The position numbers and the translations under genes are program-made. 64,000 nucleotides of DNA from Pelagibacterium sp. (GTDB lineage Bacteria; Pseudomonadota; Alphaproteobacteria; Rhizobiales; Devosiaceae). Location of the stretch: positions 1 through 64,000 of the forward strand of contig PBNW01000033.1 of NCBI GenBank assembly GCA_002723255.1, read 5' to 3'. Shown here piece by piece: positions 18,936 to 27,071 of this stretch. Positions within the stretch are counted from its first letter, which is position 1. Each line of letters starts with the position of its first letter. The notes beneath the pieces are model-generated. The model made no database searches. It was not told the DNA's origin and worked only from the letters and a program-made list of their open reading frames with translations.

Positions 18936-19012
18936 TGGTACCGTCGCCCCGAATTGAACGGGGGACCTCTAGATCCACAATCTAGCGCTCTAACCAACTG
19001 AGCTACGACGGC
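18936..19012 (-). tRNA. tRNA-His (GTG)
   Basis: A 77-nt cloverleaf with anticodon GTG and an encoded CCA. The acceptor stem pairs GCCGTCG with CGACGGT, giving G1-U72, discriminator A73, and a U rather than G at position -1. These are the traits of alphaproteobacterial tRNA-His lacking G-1, matched to the divergent HisRS encoded about 2.6 kb away. A CCCCCTTTTT run follows the 3' end. Confidence 0.96.
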
Positions 19013-19276
19013 ATGGTGACGCGGACACTTTGACGCTATGGCAGCGTCGTCCCGAAACGGGGCGGAACATAGGTCGAGATGACGGCAAAGACAAGGGCGG
19101 TTTTGGCAAGACCTGCAGGTTTTTTCGTGTCGGGCGCGGCGCGGTGCCTTAACCATTTCCAACCTTTGAAGGGTCAAGAATGGCGCTAGACATGGACCGG
19201 GCCGCGGAGTCCCTATATTTAAGGTTTCGTCAACCATCGGCCCGGACCGGGTCGAGGACGGACATACGGACATGAC

Positions 19277-21640
19277 ATGACGCTCGACTGGACAAGCGCA
19301 GAACAGGCCCAAACCGTAACGCGGCTCGAGGACGATCCGCGCCCGGCATGGCTATGGCCGGTCGACGGGACGCAGCCGGTCTGGACCAACCGGGCGGCCG
19401 GGCTGTTTGGCGCCCGGATCAAGGGCGGGGAAATCAAGACCCAGGAGCCGGCCGTTCCGATCAAGGGCCAGATCGCACGGATCGTGCGGCTGGGACTGAC
19501 GGGGCGGCCGACGCTGTCACGGATGCAGTTTCTGGCCGGGCGCAAGCCGCTTTCGGCCACCTGCCATTGCACACCGCTGCGGCTGGGCGATGACGGGCTG
19601 TATCTGCTGGTGGTCGGGGTCGATCCGATCAGCGATGAGGTGCTGGCGGCGGCCGGGCAGCAGCCGGATGAGATTGCACCCGCCGAGCCCGAAGCCCTGC
19701 CGGTGGCCAATGAGCAGACCGAGGATGGGCCGGAGGAAGACGATAGCGAGAGCGAAGGGTTGGCGGTGCTTGTCGACAGACTGGCCGGACACGAGCACCT
19801 TTTCGAGCCTCTCGATGCCGACGACGATGCGCCGTTCGCCGGCGCTGTCCCGAGCCGCGATTTTGCCGACATCGCCTTTGACGAAAACGTCGAAGCGGTT
19901 TCGGGCGAAGGTCAATCCGATTGGGGCATGGACGATCTGGCCAATGAGGAAGAGGCGTTCACCGCCGACGGCAATGACGACGAAGCTCCGGTGCGCGCGG
20001 GATTGTGGCAGGTCACCGGGCGGGGGCTGACCGTTTCGCGCATCAGCTACGATGAAAGCGAGCCCGATTTGCCTGCCGCAGACGCGGCAAACCAGGCTGA
20101 CGAGGATCACGCGGCCCCCGACGCCGGCGAGCAAACGACGCGGTACAATTTCGAAGAGCTTTCGCGCATTCTGACCGACCGGATCAATCGCGAGGACCCG
20201 CCCGAGCCGGCGTCTGCCCCCCTGCCCCGGACGCCGGAGCGAACGGGGGGCGAGCTGGTGGCGCTGAGCGAAGAAGCGCTGGTGCTCAACCGGCTGCCGA
20301 TCGGCATTCTGATCTTTCGCGACCAGGATATTCTGTTTGCCAACCGTGCACTGGTCGACCTGACGGGCTATGAGAACGCAACGACCCTGCGTGGATTGGG
20401 GCTTTCGGCGATTTTCCCAACCGTTGATGGTGGTGAGCCGGCGGGGCCGGTCAGCCATTTGCTGCGCCGGGATGGCGAGAAAATCGCGGTCAATGCCCGG
20501 CTTAACGCCATCACCTGGCAGGGTCGGCCCGGCTTCATGCTTTCGGCCAGGGCCAACGACATCGAGCCGCTGCGCGAAGCGGAAGTCGGTCAGTTTGCAG
20601 CGCTTTGGGCCAAGGTCGCCAATTTCGATTTCGTCACGGCGGACCGGACCGGGCTCATCGCCAGCTTCACGAATGGCCGGGACGACAGTTCCGCCGCCGA
20701 AATCGGAACGCCGATCACCAATCTGATCGCCCAGAGCGATCATTCCGCCTTGCGGCAGTTTCTGAGCCTGCCGGCGCGCTATGCGGGCGGCGTGCGGCCC
20801 GCGATTTCGCTCAAGGGAAAGCGGGCCGGACACACGCTGACGCTTTTTGCCGAGGGACGCGCCGGCATCGTTTCGGGCTATTTCGGCCTGCTTGGTCCCG
20901 CCGATACCCAGGCCGTCGCGCCGGGTCCGCGTGCTGGGCTGCCGACCGCCACGCTGAGCCGGATCACGCGCGGGCTTCGCCGTCCGCTCAACACCATTGC
21001 GGGATTTTCCGAGTTGATCGCATCGGAATCCTTCGGGCCATTGGCCAATGCACGCTACCTCGAATACGCACGCGACATCCGCTCGGCGAGCGGGGAGATC
21101 GGCGATTTGGCCGATGAACTCGACGATTATGTGCGGCTCGCCGAGGGCGAGTTGACGCTCTCTCCGGCCGATGTGGATATCGCAACGCTTCTGGCCGAGA
21201 GCCTGGTGCGGGTGCGCGCTCAGGCCGGACGGGCCCGGGTGTTGCTGCGCAGCGCGATCAGCGAACGGCTGCCCTATGTCCGGGTCGATGCCGCAACGCT
21301 CAAGCAGGCCGTGCTCAACATGCTGGCCAGCGCGATCAGCGAAGGTGGCGAGGGATCCAAGGTCGTGCTCTCGGGACAGGTCGAGGACGATGGTTCGGTT
21401 TCCATCCATGTTCGCGACACGGCCAAGGCACCCAATGCCCTGGCCGAGCGTTTCATGGTGTTTCGCGACGGGGTGGCGGCGGATGGCAGCGAGCGCAAAC
21501 CGAGCCAGTCGAGCATCGGGCTGACGCTGACCCGATCGCTGGTGGCGGTCAATGCCTGTTCACTGAGCCTTGCGCCGGCCAGCGAGAGCGGCACGCTGAT
21601 GACGCTGACCATTCCGGCGAGCCTGGTGGTGCGGGGCTGA
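19277..21640 (+). CDS. PAS-containing histidine-kinase-like protein lacking catalytic residues
   Basis: A 787-residue cytoplasmic protein. An N-terminal sensor-like region (1-120) is followed by a long acidic, low-complexity stretch (about 125-340), a PAS-like domain (about 345-445) and a C-terminal kinase-like part resembling the PleC/PdhS group. In the dimerisation domain, ITRGLRRPLNTIAGFSEL aligns with ISHELRTPLN, so the phosphoacceptor His is Arg564. The N-box Asn is Ser685 (MLASA) and the DxGxG box reads DTAKA. It therefore probably cannot autophosphorylate and may act as a scaffold or allosteric partner. It ends 46 bp before fbpC and could be cotranscribed. Confidence 0.8.
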   Translation: MTLDWTSAEQAQTVTRLEDDPRPAWLWPVDGTQPVWTNRAAGLFGARIKGGEIKTQEPAVPIKGQIARIVRLGLTGRPTLSRMQFLAGRKPLSATCHCTPLRLGDDGLYLLVVGVDPISDEVLAAAGQQPDEIAPAEPEALPVANEQTEDGPEEDDSESEGLAVLVDRLAGHEHLFEPLDADDDAPFAGAVPSRDFADIAFDENVEAVSGEGQSDWGMDDLANEEEAFTADGNDDEAPVRAGLWQVTGRGLTVSRISYDESEPDLPAADAANQADEDHAAPDAGEQTTRYNFEELSRILTDRINREDPPEPASAPLPRTPERTGGELVALSEEALVLNRLPIGILIFRDQDILFANRALVDLTGYENATTLRGLGLSAIFPTVDGGEPAGPVSHLLRRDGEKIAVNARLNAITWQGRPGFMLSARANDIEPLREAEVGQFAALWAKVANFDFVTADRTGLIASFTNGRDDSSAAEIGTPITNLIAQSDHSALRQFLSLPARYAGGVRPAISLKGKRAGHTLTLFAEGRAGIVSGYFGLLGPADTQAVAPGPRAGLPTATLSRITRGLRRPLNTIAGFSELIASESFGPLANARYLEYARDIRSASGEIGDLADELDDYVRLAEGELTLSPADVDIATLLAESLVRVRAQAGRARVLLRSAISERLPYVRVDAATLKQAVLNMLASAISEGGEGSKVVLSGQVEDDGSVSIHVRDTAKAPNALAERFMVFRDGVAADGSERKPSQSSIGLTLTRSLVAVNACSLSLAPASESGTLMTLTIPASLVVRG

Positions 21641-21686
21641 AAGCGCCGCTTGACAAGCACCGGCATGGTCAGCCTTAACTCGTCCC

Positions 21687-22772
21687 ATGAGCAAGTTCGA
21701 GCCGATCCTGCGGATTGAAAACGTGTCGCGCCATTTCGGCAGCGTGGCGGCTCTCGATGGCGTTTCCTTCGAGATCGCCCCGGGTGAGATCGTGTGCCTG
21801 GTCGGCCATTCGGGATGTGGGAAATCGACCCTGTTGCGGACAATTTCAGGGGTCGAGCAGATCGATGGCGGGTCTGTGATGCTGGCCGGCACGGTGGTCA
21901 GCGGCGCAGAGGGGTTCGTTGAGCCAGAGGACCGTAACATCGGCTTCATGTTTCAGGACTATGCGCTGTTTCCCCATCTGACAGCACGCCAGAATATCGG
22001 CTTCGGGCTCCGGGGCATGAGCCGCAAGGACGCAGCGGCCCGTGTTGGCGACGTCATTGCACGGCTCGAAATCGAGGCGCTGGCCGAGCGCTATCCCCAC
22101 ATGCTGTCGGGCGGCGAGCAACAGCGCGTTGCGTTGGCCCGCGCCCTGGCGCCTCAGCCGCGTATCCTATTGATGGACGAGCCTTTTTCCAATCTCGACC
22201 GAGGCCTGCGCGACACGATCCGGCGCGAAACCGTGGCGCTGCTGCGCCAGTTGGGAACGACGGCGATCGTGGTGACGCATGATCTGGAAGAAGCTCTGGC
22301 GATCGGGGACAAGGTCGTCCTGATGCACAAGGGCAAGGTGATCGAAAGCGGGACCGGCGACGCCATTTACAGCTTTCCCCAGACCGCCTATGCGGCTGCG
22401 TTTTTTTCGCAGGTCAACCGCATTCCGGCCCGGCGCTCGGGCGACTGGCTGGACAGTGCGCTTGGCCGGTTTCCGGCGCCGTGCGGGAGTTCCGGGCCGG
22501 TACAGCTTTTCATTCGCCCCCAGGCGCTGACACTGAACGAGGGCGGAACCATGGCAACGGTGAAGGCGCGGGTACTGCTTGGCGAGATCGAGGAGTTGAC
22601 GCTCGATGTTGCCGGCCTCGACGATCCACTGGTCATGCGCACCAGCGCCCGGCGGGGGGTTGAAGTCGGCCAACGGGTGAGCGTAGGTGTCGCCCCCAAC
22701 GACGTGCTGGTGTTTGCAGCGGATGAGGCGGCGCGGTCCACCCTGCCGCACGGCCCGGTGGCCGCAGAATAA
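21687..22772 (+). CDS. fbpC: Iron(III) ABC transporter, ATP-binding protein
   Basis: A 361-residue ATPase that powers uptake through the FbpB permease. Walker A GHSGCGKST lies near residue 39, the signature is LSGGEQQRVALARAL, Walker B is ILLMDEPFSNLD and the switch His is in VVTHD. The C-terminal 120 residues form the TOBE-like regulatory domain (LFIRPQALTL). Iron as substrate follows from the neighbouring FbpA-like binding protein and Irr box, not from this protein itself. It precedes fbpA by 143 bp. Confidence 0.88.
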   Translation: MSKFEPILRIENVSRHFGSVAALDGVSFEIAPGEIVCLVGHSGCGKSTLLRTISGVEQIDGGSVMLAGTVVSGAEGFVEPEDRNIGFMFQDYALFPHLTARQNIGFGLRGMSRKDAAARVGDVIARLEIEALAERYPHMLSGGEQQRVALARALAPQPRILLMDEPFSNLDRGLRDTIRRETVALLRQLGTTAIVVTHDLEEALAIGDKVVLMHKGKVIESGTGDAIYSFPQTAYAAAFFSQVNRIPARRSGDWLDSALGRFPAPCGSSGPVQLFIRPQALTLNEGGTMATVKARVLLGEIEELTLDVAGLDDPLVMRTSARRGVEVGQRVSVGVAPNDVLVFAADEAARSTLPHGPVAAE

Positions 22773-22790
22773 TTCCGTTACGGATCAACC

Positions 22791-22809
22791 GTTTAGAATG
22801 GTTCTAAAC
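22791..22809. promoter_or_regulatory. Irr-type iron control element (ICE box)
   Basis: GTTTAGAA (22791-22798), TGG, TTCTAAAC (22802-22809) is a perfect 8-bp inverted repeat with a 3-bp spacer, matching the rhizobial ICE form TTTAGAANNNTTCTAAA. It lies 107 bp upstream of fbpA, with TTGACT (22825-22830) as a possible -35 just downstream. Confidence 0.85.
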
Positions 22810-22915
22810 TGGGTTTGAAATTTCTTGACTCATACTATCACCTATGGGGTAGTGCCGTTCTGGGCGCGCTTTGGCCTTCGGCGCCCTTGATGCAACAACA
22901 CCAAGGGAATACCCA

Positions 22916-23944
22916 ATGACACGACTTTTGAAGACGTTTTCGGTCGCCAGTCTTCTGGCGCTGGGCGCAGCCGTGCCTGCCCTGGCCCAAGAGGTCAATA
23001 TCTACACCACCCGCGAGCCGGGCTTGATCCAGCCGATCCTTGATGCGTTTACCGCTGAGACCGGAATTGCCGTCAACACCGTCTTTTTGCAGGACGGGCT
23101 GATCGAACGCGTTTCGGCAGAGGGCGAGAGCTCCCCCGCCGACATCCTGATGACTGTCGATTTCGGGGCGCTGATCGATCTGGTCGATGTCGGACTGACC
23201 CAGCCGGTGGATTCGGACGTGCTCGAAGCCGCCGTTCCCGAGGCGCTCCGCGACCCCGAGGGCAACTGGTTCGCCTTGTCGGGCCGCGCGCGCGTGCTCT
23301 ATGCGGCCAAGGATCTCGATCTCGACAGCTTCACCTATGAGCAGCTCGACGATGAAGAATGGCGCGGGCGGCTGTGCATCCGGTCGGGCCAGCATCCCTA
23401 CAACACGGCAATGTTTGCGGCCTATATGGCCAAATATGGCGAAGAGGAAACCCGGACCTGGCTCGAAGGCATCAAGGCCAATCAGGCCCGCGTTGCCGCT
23501 GGTGGTGACCGCGACGGCGCGCGCGACATTGCCGCGGGCATTTGCGACATCGCCATCGGCAACTCCTATTACGTCGGGCTGATGACTTCAGGGGCCGGCG
23601 GTGAAGAGCAGCAGGCATGGTCCGAGGAAATCAAGGTCATCCTGCCGACTTTCGAGAATGGCGGTACGCTGGTCAATATATCGGGCGCCGGGCTGGCCGC
23701 ACATGCGCCCAACCATGACGAGGCCGTGCAATTGCTCGAGTATCTGGTCTCTGACGAGGCGCAGAAGCTCTATGCCGAAGCCAATTTCGAATATCCGGTT
23801 TCCGCATCGGCAGAGGTGCATCCGATCATCGCCGCTTTCGGCGAGCTCGAAGCTGACGAGCTCTCGCTGACCGAAGTGCTGCCGTTCCGCACGCGGGCCA
23901 GCGAACTTGTCGACGAAGTCAACTTCGACACGTTCGAAAACTAG
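22916..23944 (+). CDS. fbpA: Periplasmic iron(III)-binding protein
   Basis: A 342-residue ferric-binding protein with signal peptide MTRLLKTFSVASLLALGAAV and cleavage after ALA. The mature protein starts QEVNIYTTREPG, typical of FbpA/FutA proteins. The iron-ligand Tyr pair is in IGNSYYVGLM near residue 220. The start is set by AAGGGA seven bases upstream; a longer in-frame start would displace the signal peptide. It is controlled by the upstream ICE box and followed by a strong hairpin before fbpB. Confidence 0.9.
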   Translation: MTRLLKTFSVASLLALGAAVPALAQEVNIYTTREPGLIQPILDAFTAETGIAVNTVFLQDGLIERVSAEGESSPADILMTVDFGALIDLVDVGLTQPVDSDVLEAAVPEALRDPEGNWFALSGRARVLYAAKDLDLDSFTYEQLDDEEWRGRLCIRSGQHPYNTAMFAAYMAKYGEEETRTWLEGIKANQARVAAGGDRDGARDIAAGICDIAIGNSYYVGLMTSGAGGEEQQAWSEEIKVILPTFENGGTLVNISGAGLAAHAPNHDEAVQLLEYLVSDEAQKLYAEANFEYPVSASAEVHPIIAAFGELEADELSLTEVLPFRTRASELVDEVNFDTFEN

Positions 23945-23949
23945 GAAAC

Positions 23950-23974
23950 GCGCGGCGGGAATGACCCGCCGCGC
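23950..23974 (+). promoter_or_regulatory. Stem-loop between fbpA and fbpB
   Basis: GCGCGGCGGG (23950-23959), loop AATGA, CCCGCCGCGC (23965-23974): a perfect 10-bp GC-rich stem starting 5 bp after the fbpA stop and ending 8 bp before fbpB. There is no U-run. It probably lowers fbpB relative to fbpA by protecting or processing the mRNA. Confidence 0.75.
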
Positions 23975-23982
23975 CATCCTCG

Positions 23983-25650
23983 ATGGCAGATTTGACTCGG
24001 AGCCGCCCCGCAGCGCGGCACCACATCAGACTTTCGCTCTGGGCCGCGATGGCATTTGCCGCCGCGGCTCTCGCGCTGTTGCCGGTGGCAACGATCGGCG
24101 TGACGGCGATTGCCGATACGGGCACGCTGTGGTCGCATGTCCTCGCCAATATCCTGCCGCAGGCGGCCTGGAACACCGCCATTTTGCTGCTCGGTACCGG
24201 GATCATTGCGACCTGTGTGGGAACGGGGGCGGCGTGGCTGGTTTCGGCCTATGATTTCCGCGGGCGGGGCGTGCTCGAGTGGGCGTTGCTGCTGCCGCTG
24301 GCCGTGCCGACCTATATCATGGCCTATGCCTATCTCGATGTCTTGAGCCCGCTTGGGCCCATTCAGGGCGCCCTCCGCTGGGTGCTGGGCTATTCGAGCC
24401 CGCGCGAATTCCGGCTTCCCGATATTCGCGCCATGTGGGGAGCAATCGGTGTTTTCGGATTTGTGCTCTACCCTTACGTGTATCTGACGACGCGGGCGAT
24501 GTTTCTGACGCAGGCGGCCAATCTGGTGGAAATTTCCCGGACACTGGGGGTGACCCGCAGCGGCGTATTCTGGCGGGTCGGGCTGCCTCTTGCGCGTCCG
24601 GCGATTGCCGTTGGCGTATCGCTGGCGCTCATGGAAGCGCTTAACGATGTGGGGGCGGCACAGTTTCTGGGCATCCGCACGCTAACGGCATCGGTCTATA
24701 CCACCTGGATCGTGCGCACGGATCTGGCCGGGGCCGCGCAGATCGCCATTGCCATGCTGGTGGTGGTGATCGCGCTGATCGTTTTCGAGCGCTGGGCACG
24801 GCGCAACCAGCGTTTCGCCTCCAGCGCGCAAAGGGCACGGCCCATGCCGCCGCGCCGGCTGGACGGGGTCAAGGGATTGGGTGCCTTTGCCCTGGGGTTT
24901 CTGCCCATTCTTATCGGATTTGCGGGGCCGGCGATCTATCTGGTTGTGGCGGCGATCAGGCGGATCGAATTTGCCGGCATTTCTCCAGCGCTGGTGCGGG
25001 CGACACTCAACACGATTTCGATTTCGGCCATCGCCACTGCCGTGGTGCTGGTGCTTGGCTTTACCATTGCCTATGCGGCGCGGATCGAGCCGGGGCGGAA
25101 AACCTCGATTGCAGCGCGGATTGCGACACTGGGCTATGCCGTGCCCGGAACGGTGCTGGCCATCGGCATCCTGATCCCTGTTGCTGCGTTCGACCGTACG
25201 CTGGACGGGCTGATGCGCAACTGGTTCGGGGTTTCGAGTGGCCTGTTGCTGCTCGGCTCGGGGGCGGCGCTCATCTATGCCTATACGGCGCGGTTTCTGG
25301 CGATTTCGGCGGGCGGAATCGAGGCCGGGCTGAGCCGCATCCCGGCATCGTATGATCATGCATCACGTACGCTGGGACAGGGCGCCACGGGGACCTTGTT
25401 TCGGGTTCACCTGCCGTTGTCGCGGACGGCGCTGACCGCGGCGGGCCTTCTGGTTTTCGTCGATTGCATGAAGGAATTGCCGGCAACACTTTTGCTGCGG
25501 CCACTCAATTTCGAGAGCCTTGCGACGCTGCTTTATGGCGAGGCGGCACGCGGAACCTATGAAGACGCGGCGCTGGCGGCGCTGATCATCGTAGTTATCG
25601 GGATTTTGCCGGTGGTGCTTCTGGCGCGAATGGGCCGGACCGATCGGTAG
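23983..25650 (+). CDS. fbpB: Iron(III) ABC transporter permease, two-domain
   Basis: A 555-residue inner-membrane permease made of two fused ABC permease halves, about 12 hydrophobic segments in all. The cytoplasmic EAA-like loops are near LVEISRTLGVTRSGVFWRVG (about residue 180) and the matching ASRTLGQGATGTLFRVHLPL in the second half, which dock on FbpC. It is the last gene of the fbpC-fbpA-fbpB set; the order with the ATPase first is less common than fbpABC. Confidence 0.92.
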   Translation: MADLTRSRPAARHHIRLSLWAAMAFAAAALALLPVATIGVTAIADTGTLWSHVLANILPQAAWNTAILLLGTGIIATCVGTGAAWLVSAYDFRGRGVLEWALLLPLAVPTYIMAYAYLDVLSPLGPIQGALRWVLGYSSPREFRLPDIRAMWGAIGVFGFVLYPYVYLTTRAMFLTQAANLVEISRTLGVTRSGVFWRVGLPLARPAIAVGVSLALMEALNDVGAAQFLGIRTLTASVYTTWIVRTDLAGAAQIAIAMLVVVIALIVFERWARRNQRFASSAQRARPMPPRRLDGVKGLGAFALGFLPILIGFAGPAIYLVVAAIRRIEFAGISPALVRATLNTISISAIATAVVLVLGFTIAYAARIEPGRKTSIAARIATLGYAVPGTVLAIGILIPVAAFDRTLDGLMRNWFGVSSGLLLLGSGAALIYAYTARFLAISAGGIEAGLSRIPASYDHASRTLGQGATGTLFRVHLPLSRTALTAAGLLVFVDCMKELPATLLLRPLNFESLATLLYGEAARGTYEDAALAALIIVVIGILPVVLLARMGRTDR

Positions 25651-25695
25651 GATCGGCCCGGCCCCGGAGCCTTATCGCACTCCAGCAATTCAACC

Positions 25696-25734
25696 TAGAG
25701 CCGTGGACTTGATTCAATCGAGGCCTCGGCTCTA
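25696..25734. repeat. Inverted repeat in the fbpB-aglK gap
   Basis: TAGAGCCG (25696-25703) and CGGCTCTA (25727-25734) are perfect complements around a 23-base loop that itself contains TTGATTCAATC. It lies between two converging genes and directly beside the palindromic repeat, and the two may be one composite element. Confidence 0.5.
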
Positions 25735-25741
25735 ATCCCTT

Positions 25742-25798
25742 GTTTTGTCGCGTGTCCGAACCGCAAAACCGTTTCCACTTTTGCTGGACACGCTCTAT
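25742..25798. repeat. Palindromic intergenic repeat with compensatory changes
   Basis: It has the same layout as the copies near 3.5 kb, but the outer arms are GCGTGTCC and GGACACGC and the inner arms GCAAAA and TTTTGC, with paired changes that keep the base pairing. Its right end, CGCTCTA, contains the aglK stop codon (TAG on the minus strand). Confidence 0.8.
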
Positions 25799-27045
25799 AC
25801 CTTCGGTTTTGCCGGGGCCTTGCGGACAGGAGCCTTTTTGGCCGCGGCGGTCTTGACCGCACCAGCCTTGGGGGTTGCTGTCTTTGCTTTTGCGGCGGGC
25901 TTGCGCGCCGGCTTGGCGGGCATGGCGACCGCGCCGGCGCCGCCGACAACGCCCTCATCGGGCGTGCCCTGGGTCGTCGGGTTTGCCGGCTTTGCCGATT
26001 TGGCGGCGGGAGTGGCCCTGGCCGGTGCGCTGGCACCGGTCGTCATCGGTTTTCCTGCCTTATCGAACAGGTGATAGAGATCGCCCTTTGGGGCAAAGCT
26101 GATCTGGGCGCCAGACTTGTAGGGCGTCTTGCCTTCCTGGCGGATGATGATCGCGTCTTCCTCACCAATATCGACATAGATGAAGCTGTCCGAGCCAAGG
26201 TCTTCGGAGTAGATGACCTTACCCGACCAAACACCCTTGCCGGCGGGCACGATTTCCATGTGCTCGGGACGCACGCCGACAGTGGTTGCCTTGTAGGACT
26301 CGGCATTCTTGCCGGTCAGGAAATTCATCTTCGGCGAGCCGATGAAGCCCGCGACGAAAAGCGATTGGGGATGATCGTAGAGCTCCATGGGAGTGCCCAC
26401 CTGCATCACCACGCCATCCTTGAGCACCACGATGCGGTCGGCGAGCGTCATGGCCTCGACCTGGTCGTGAGTGACGTAAACCATGGTGGTGCCGGGCAGC
26501 GATTCCTTGAGCTTGGCAATCTCCATACGGGTCGCAACGCGCAGGGCGGCGTCGAGGTTGGAAAGCGGTTCGTCGAACAGGAAGACCTGCGGATTGCGAA
26601 CGATGGCGCGGCCGATGGCGACGCGTTGACGCTGACCACCGGAAAGCGCCTTGGGGAGCCGTTCGAGATAGGGGCCGAGCTGGAGCATTTCGGCAGCGGC
26701 CTCGACCTTTTTCCTGATCTCGTCTTTGGGCGTGCGTGTCAGCTTGAGCGAATAGGCCATGTTGTCGAACACTGTCATATGCGGATAAAGCGCATAGGAC
26801 TGGAAGACCATGGCGATGCCGCGCTTGGAGGGCGCTACGTCGTTGACGACGCGGCCACCGATTTCAAGCTGACCGGCCGAAATCGTCTCGAGCCCCGATA
26901 TGGTGCGCAGCAGCGTTGACTTGCCGCAGCCCGAGGGGCCGACAAAAACGATGAACTCACCCGACTTGATGTCGAGATTGATATCCTTGAGCACTTCGAC
27001 ATTGCCGTAGCGCTTGTAGAGATTGGTAATCTGCAGGTCAGACAT
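25795..27045 (-). CDS. aglK: Sugar ABC transporter ATPase with Lys/Ala/Pro-rich tail
   Basis: A 416-residue MalK/UgpC-type ATPase energising alpha-glucoside import. Walker A is GPSGCGKST near residue 37, the signature is LSGGQRQRVAIGRAI, Walker B is VFLFDEPLSNLD and the TOBE-type regulatory part is VGVRPEHMEIV. Family members usually end near residue 335-370. Here about 80 extra residues follow, rich in Lys, Ala and Pro (AKAKTATPKAGAVKTAAAKK), like histone H1 tails. The ribosome site is GGGGAG. It is 26 bp after aglA. The stop codon lies inside a palindromic repeat. Confidence 0.92.
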   Translation of the reverse strand: MSDLQITNLYKRYGNVEVLKDINLDIKSGEFIVFVGPSGCGKSTLLRTISGLETISAGQLEIGGRVVNDVAPSKRGIAMVFQSYALYPHMTVFDNMAYSLKLTRTPKDEIRKKVEAAAEMLQLGPYLERLPKALSGGQRQRVAIGRAIVRNPQVFLFDEPLSNLDAALRVATRMEIAKLKESLPGTTMVYVTHDQVEAMTLADRIVVLKDGVVMQVGTPMELYDHPQSLFVAGFIGSPKMNFLTGKNAESYKATTVGVRPEHMEIVPAGKGVWSGKVIYSEDLGSDSFIYVDIGEEDAIIIRQEGKTPYKSGAQISFAPKGDLYHLFDKAGKPMTTGASAPARATPAAKSAKPANPTTQGTPDEGVVGGAGAVAMPAKPARKPAAKAKTATPKAGAVKTAAAKKAPVRKAPAKPKV

Positions 27046-27071
27046 CGTTACTCCCCTGGACTGTTTTGTCC

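Noticed and set aside
19517-21409. 630-codon frame antisense to the histidine-kinase-like gene
   Set aside because: It is wholly inside the opposite strand of a gene with clear PAS and kinase-like domains and has no own motif.
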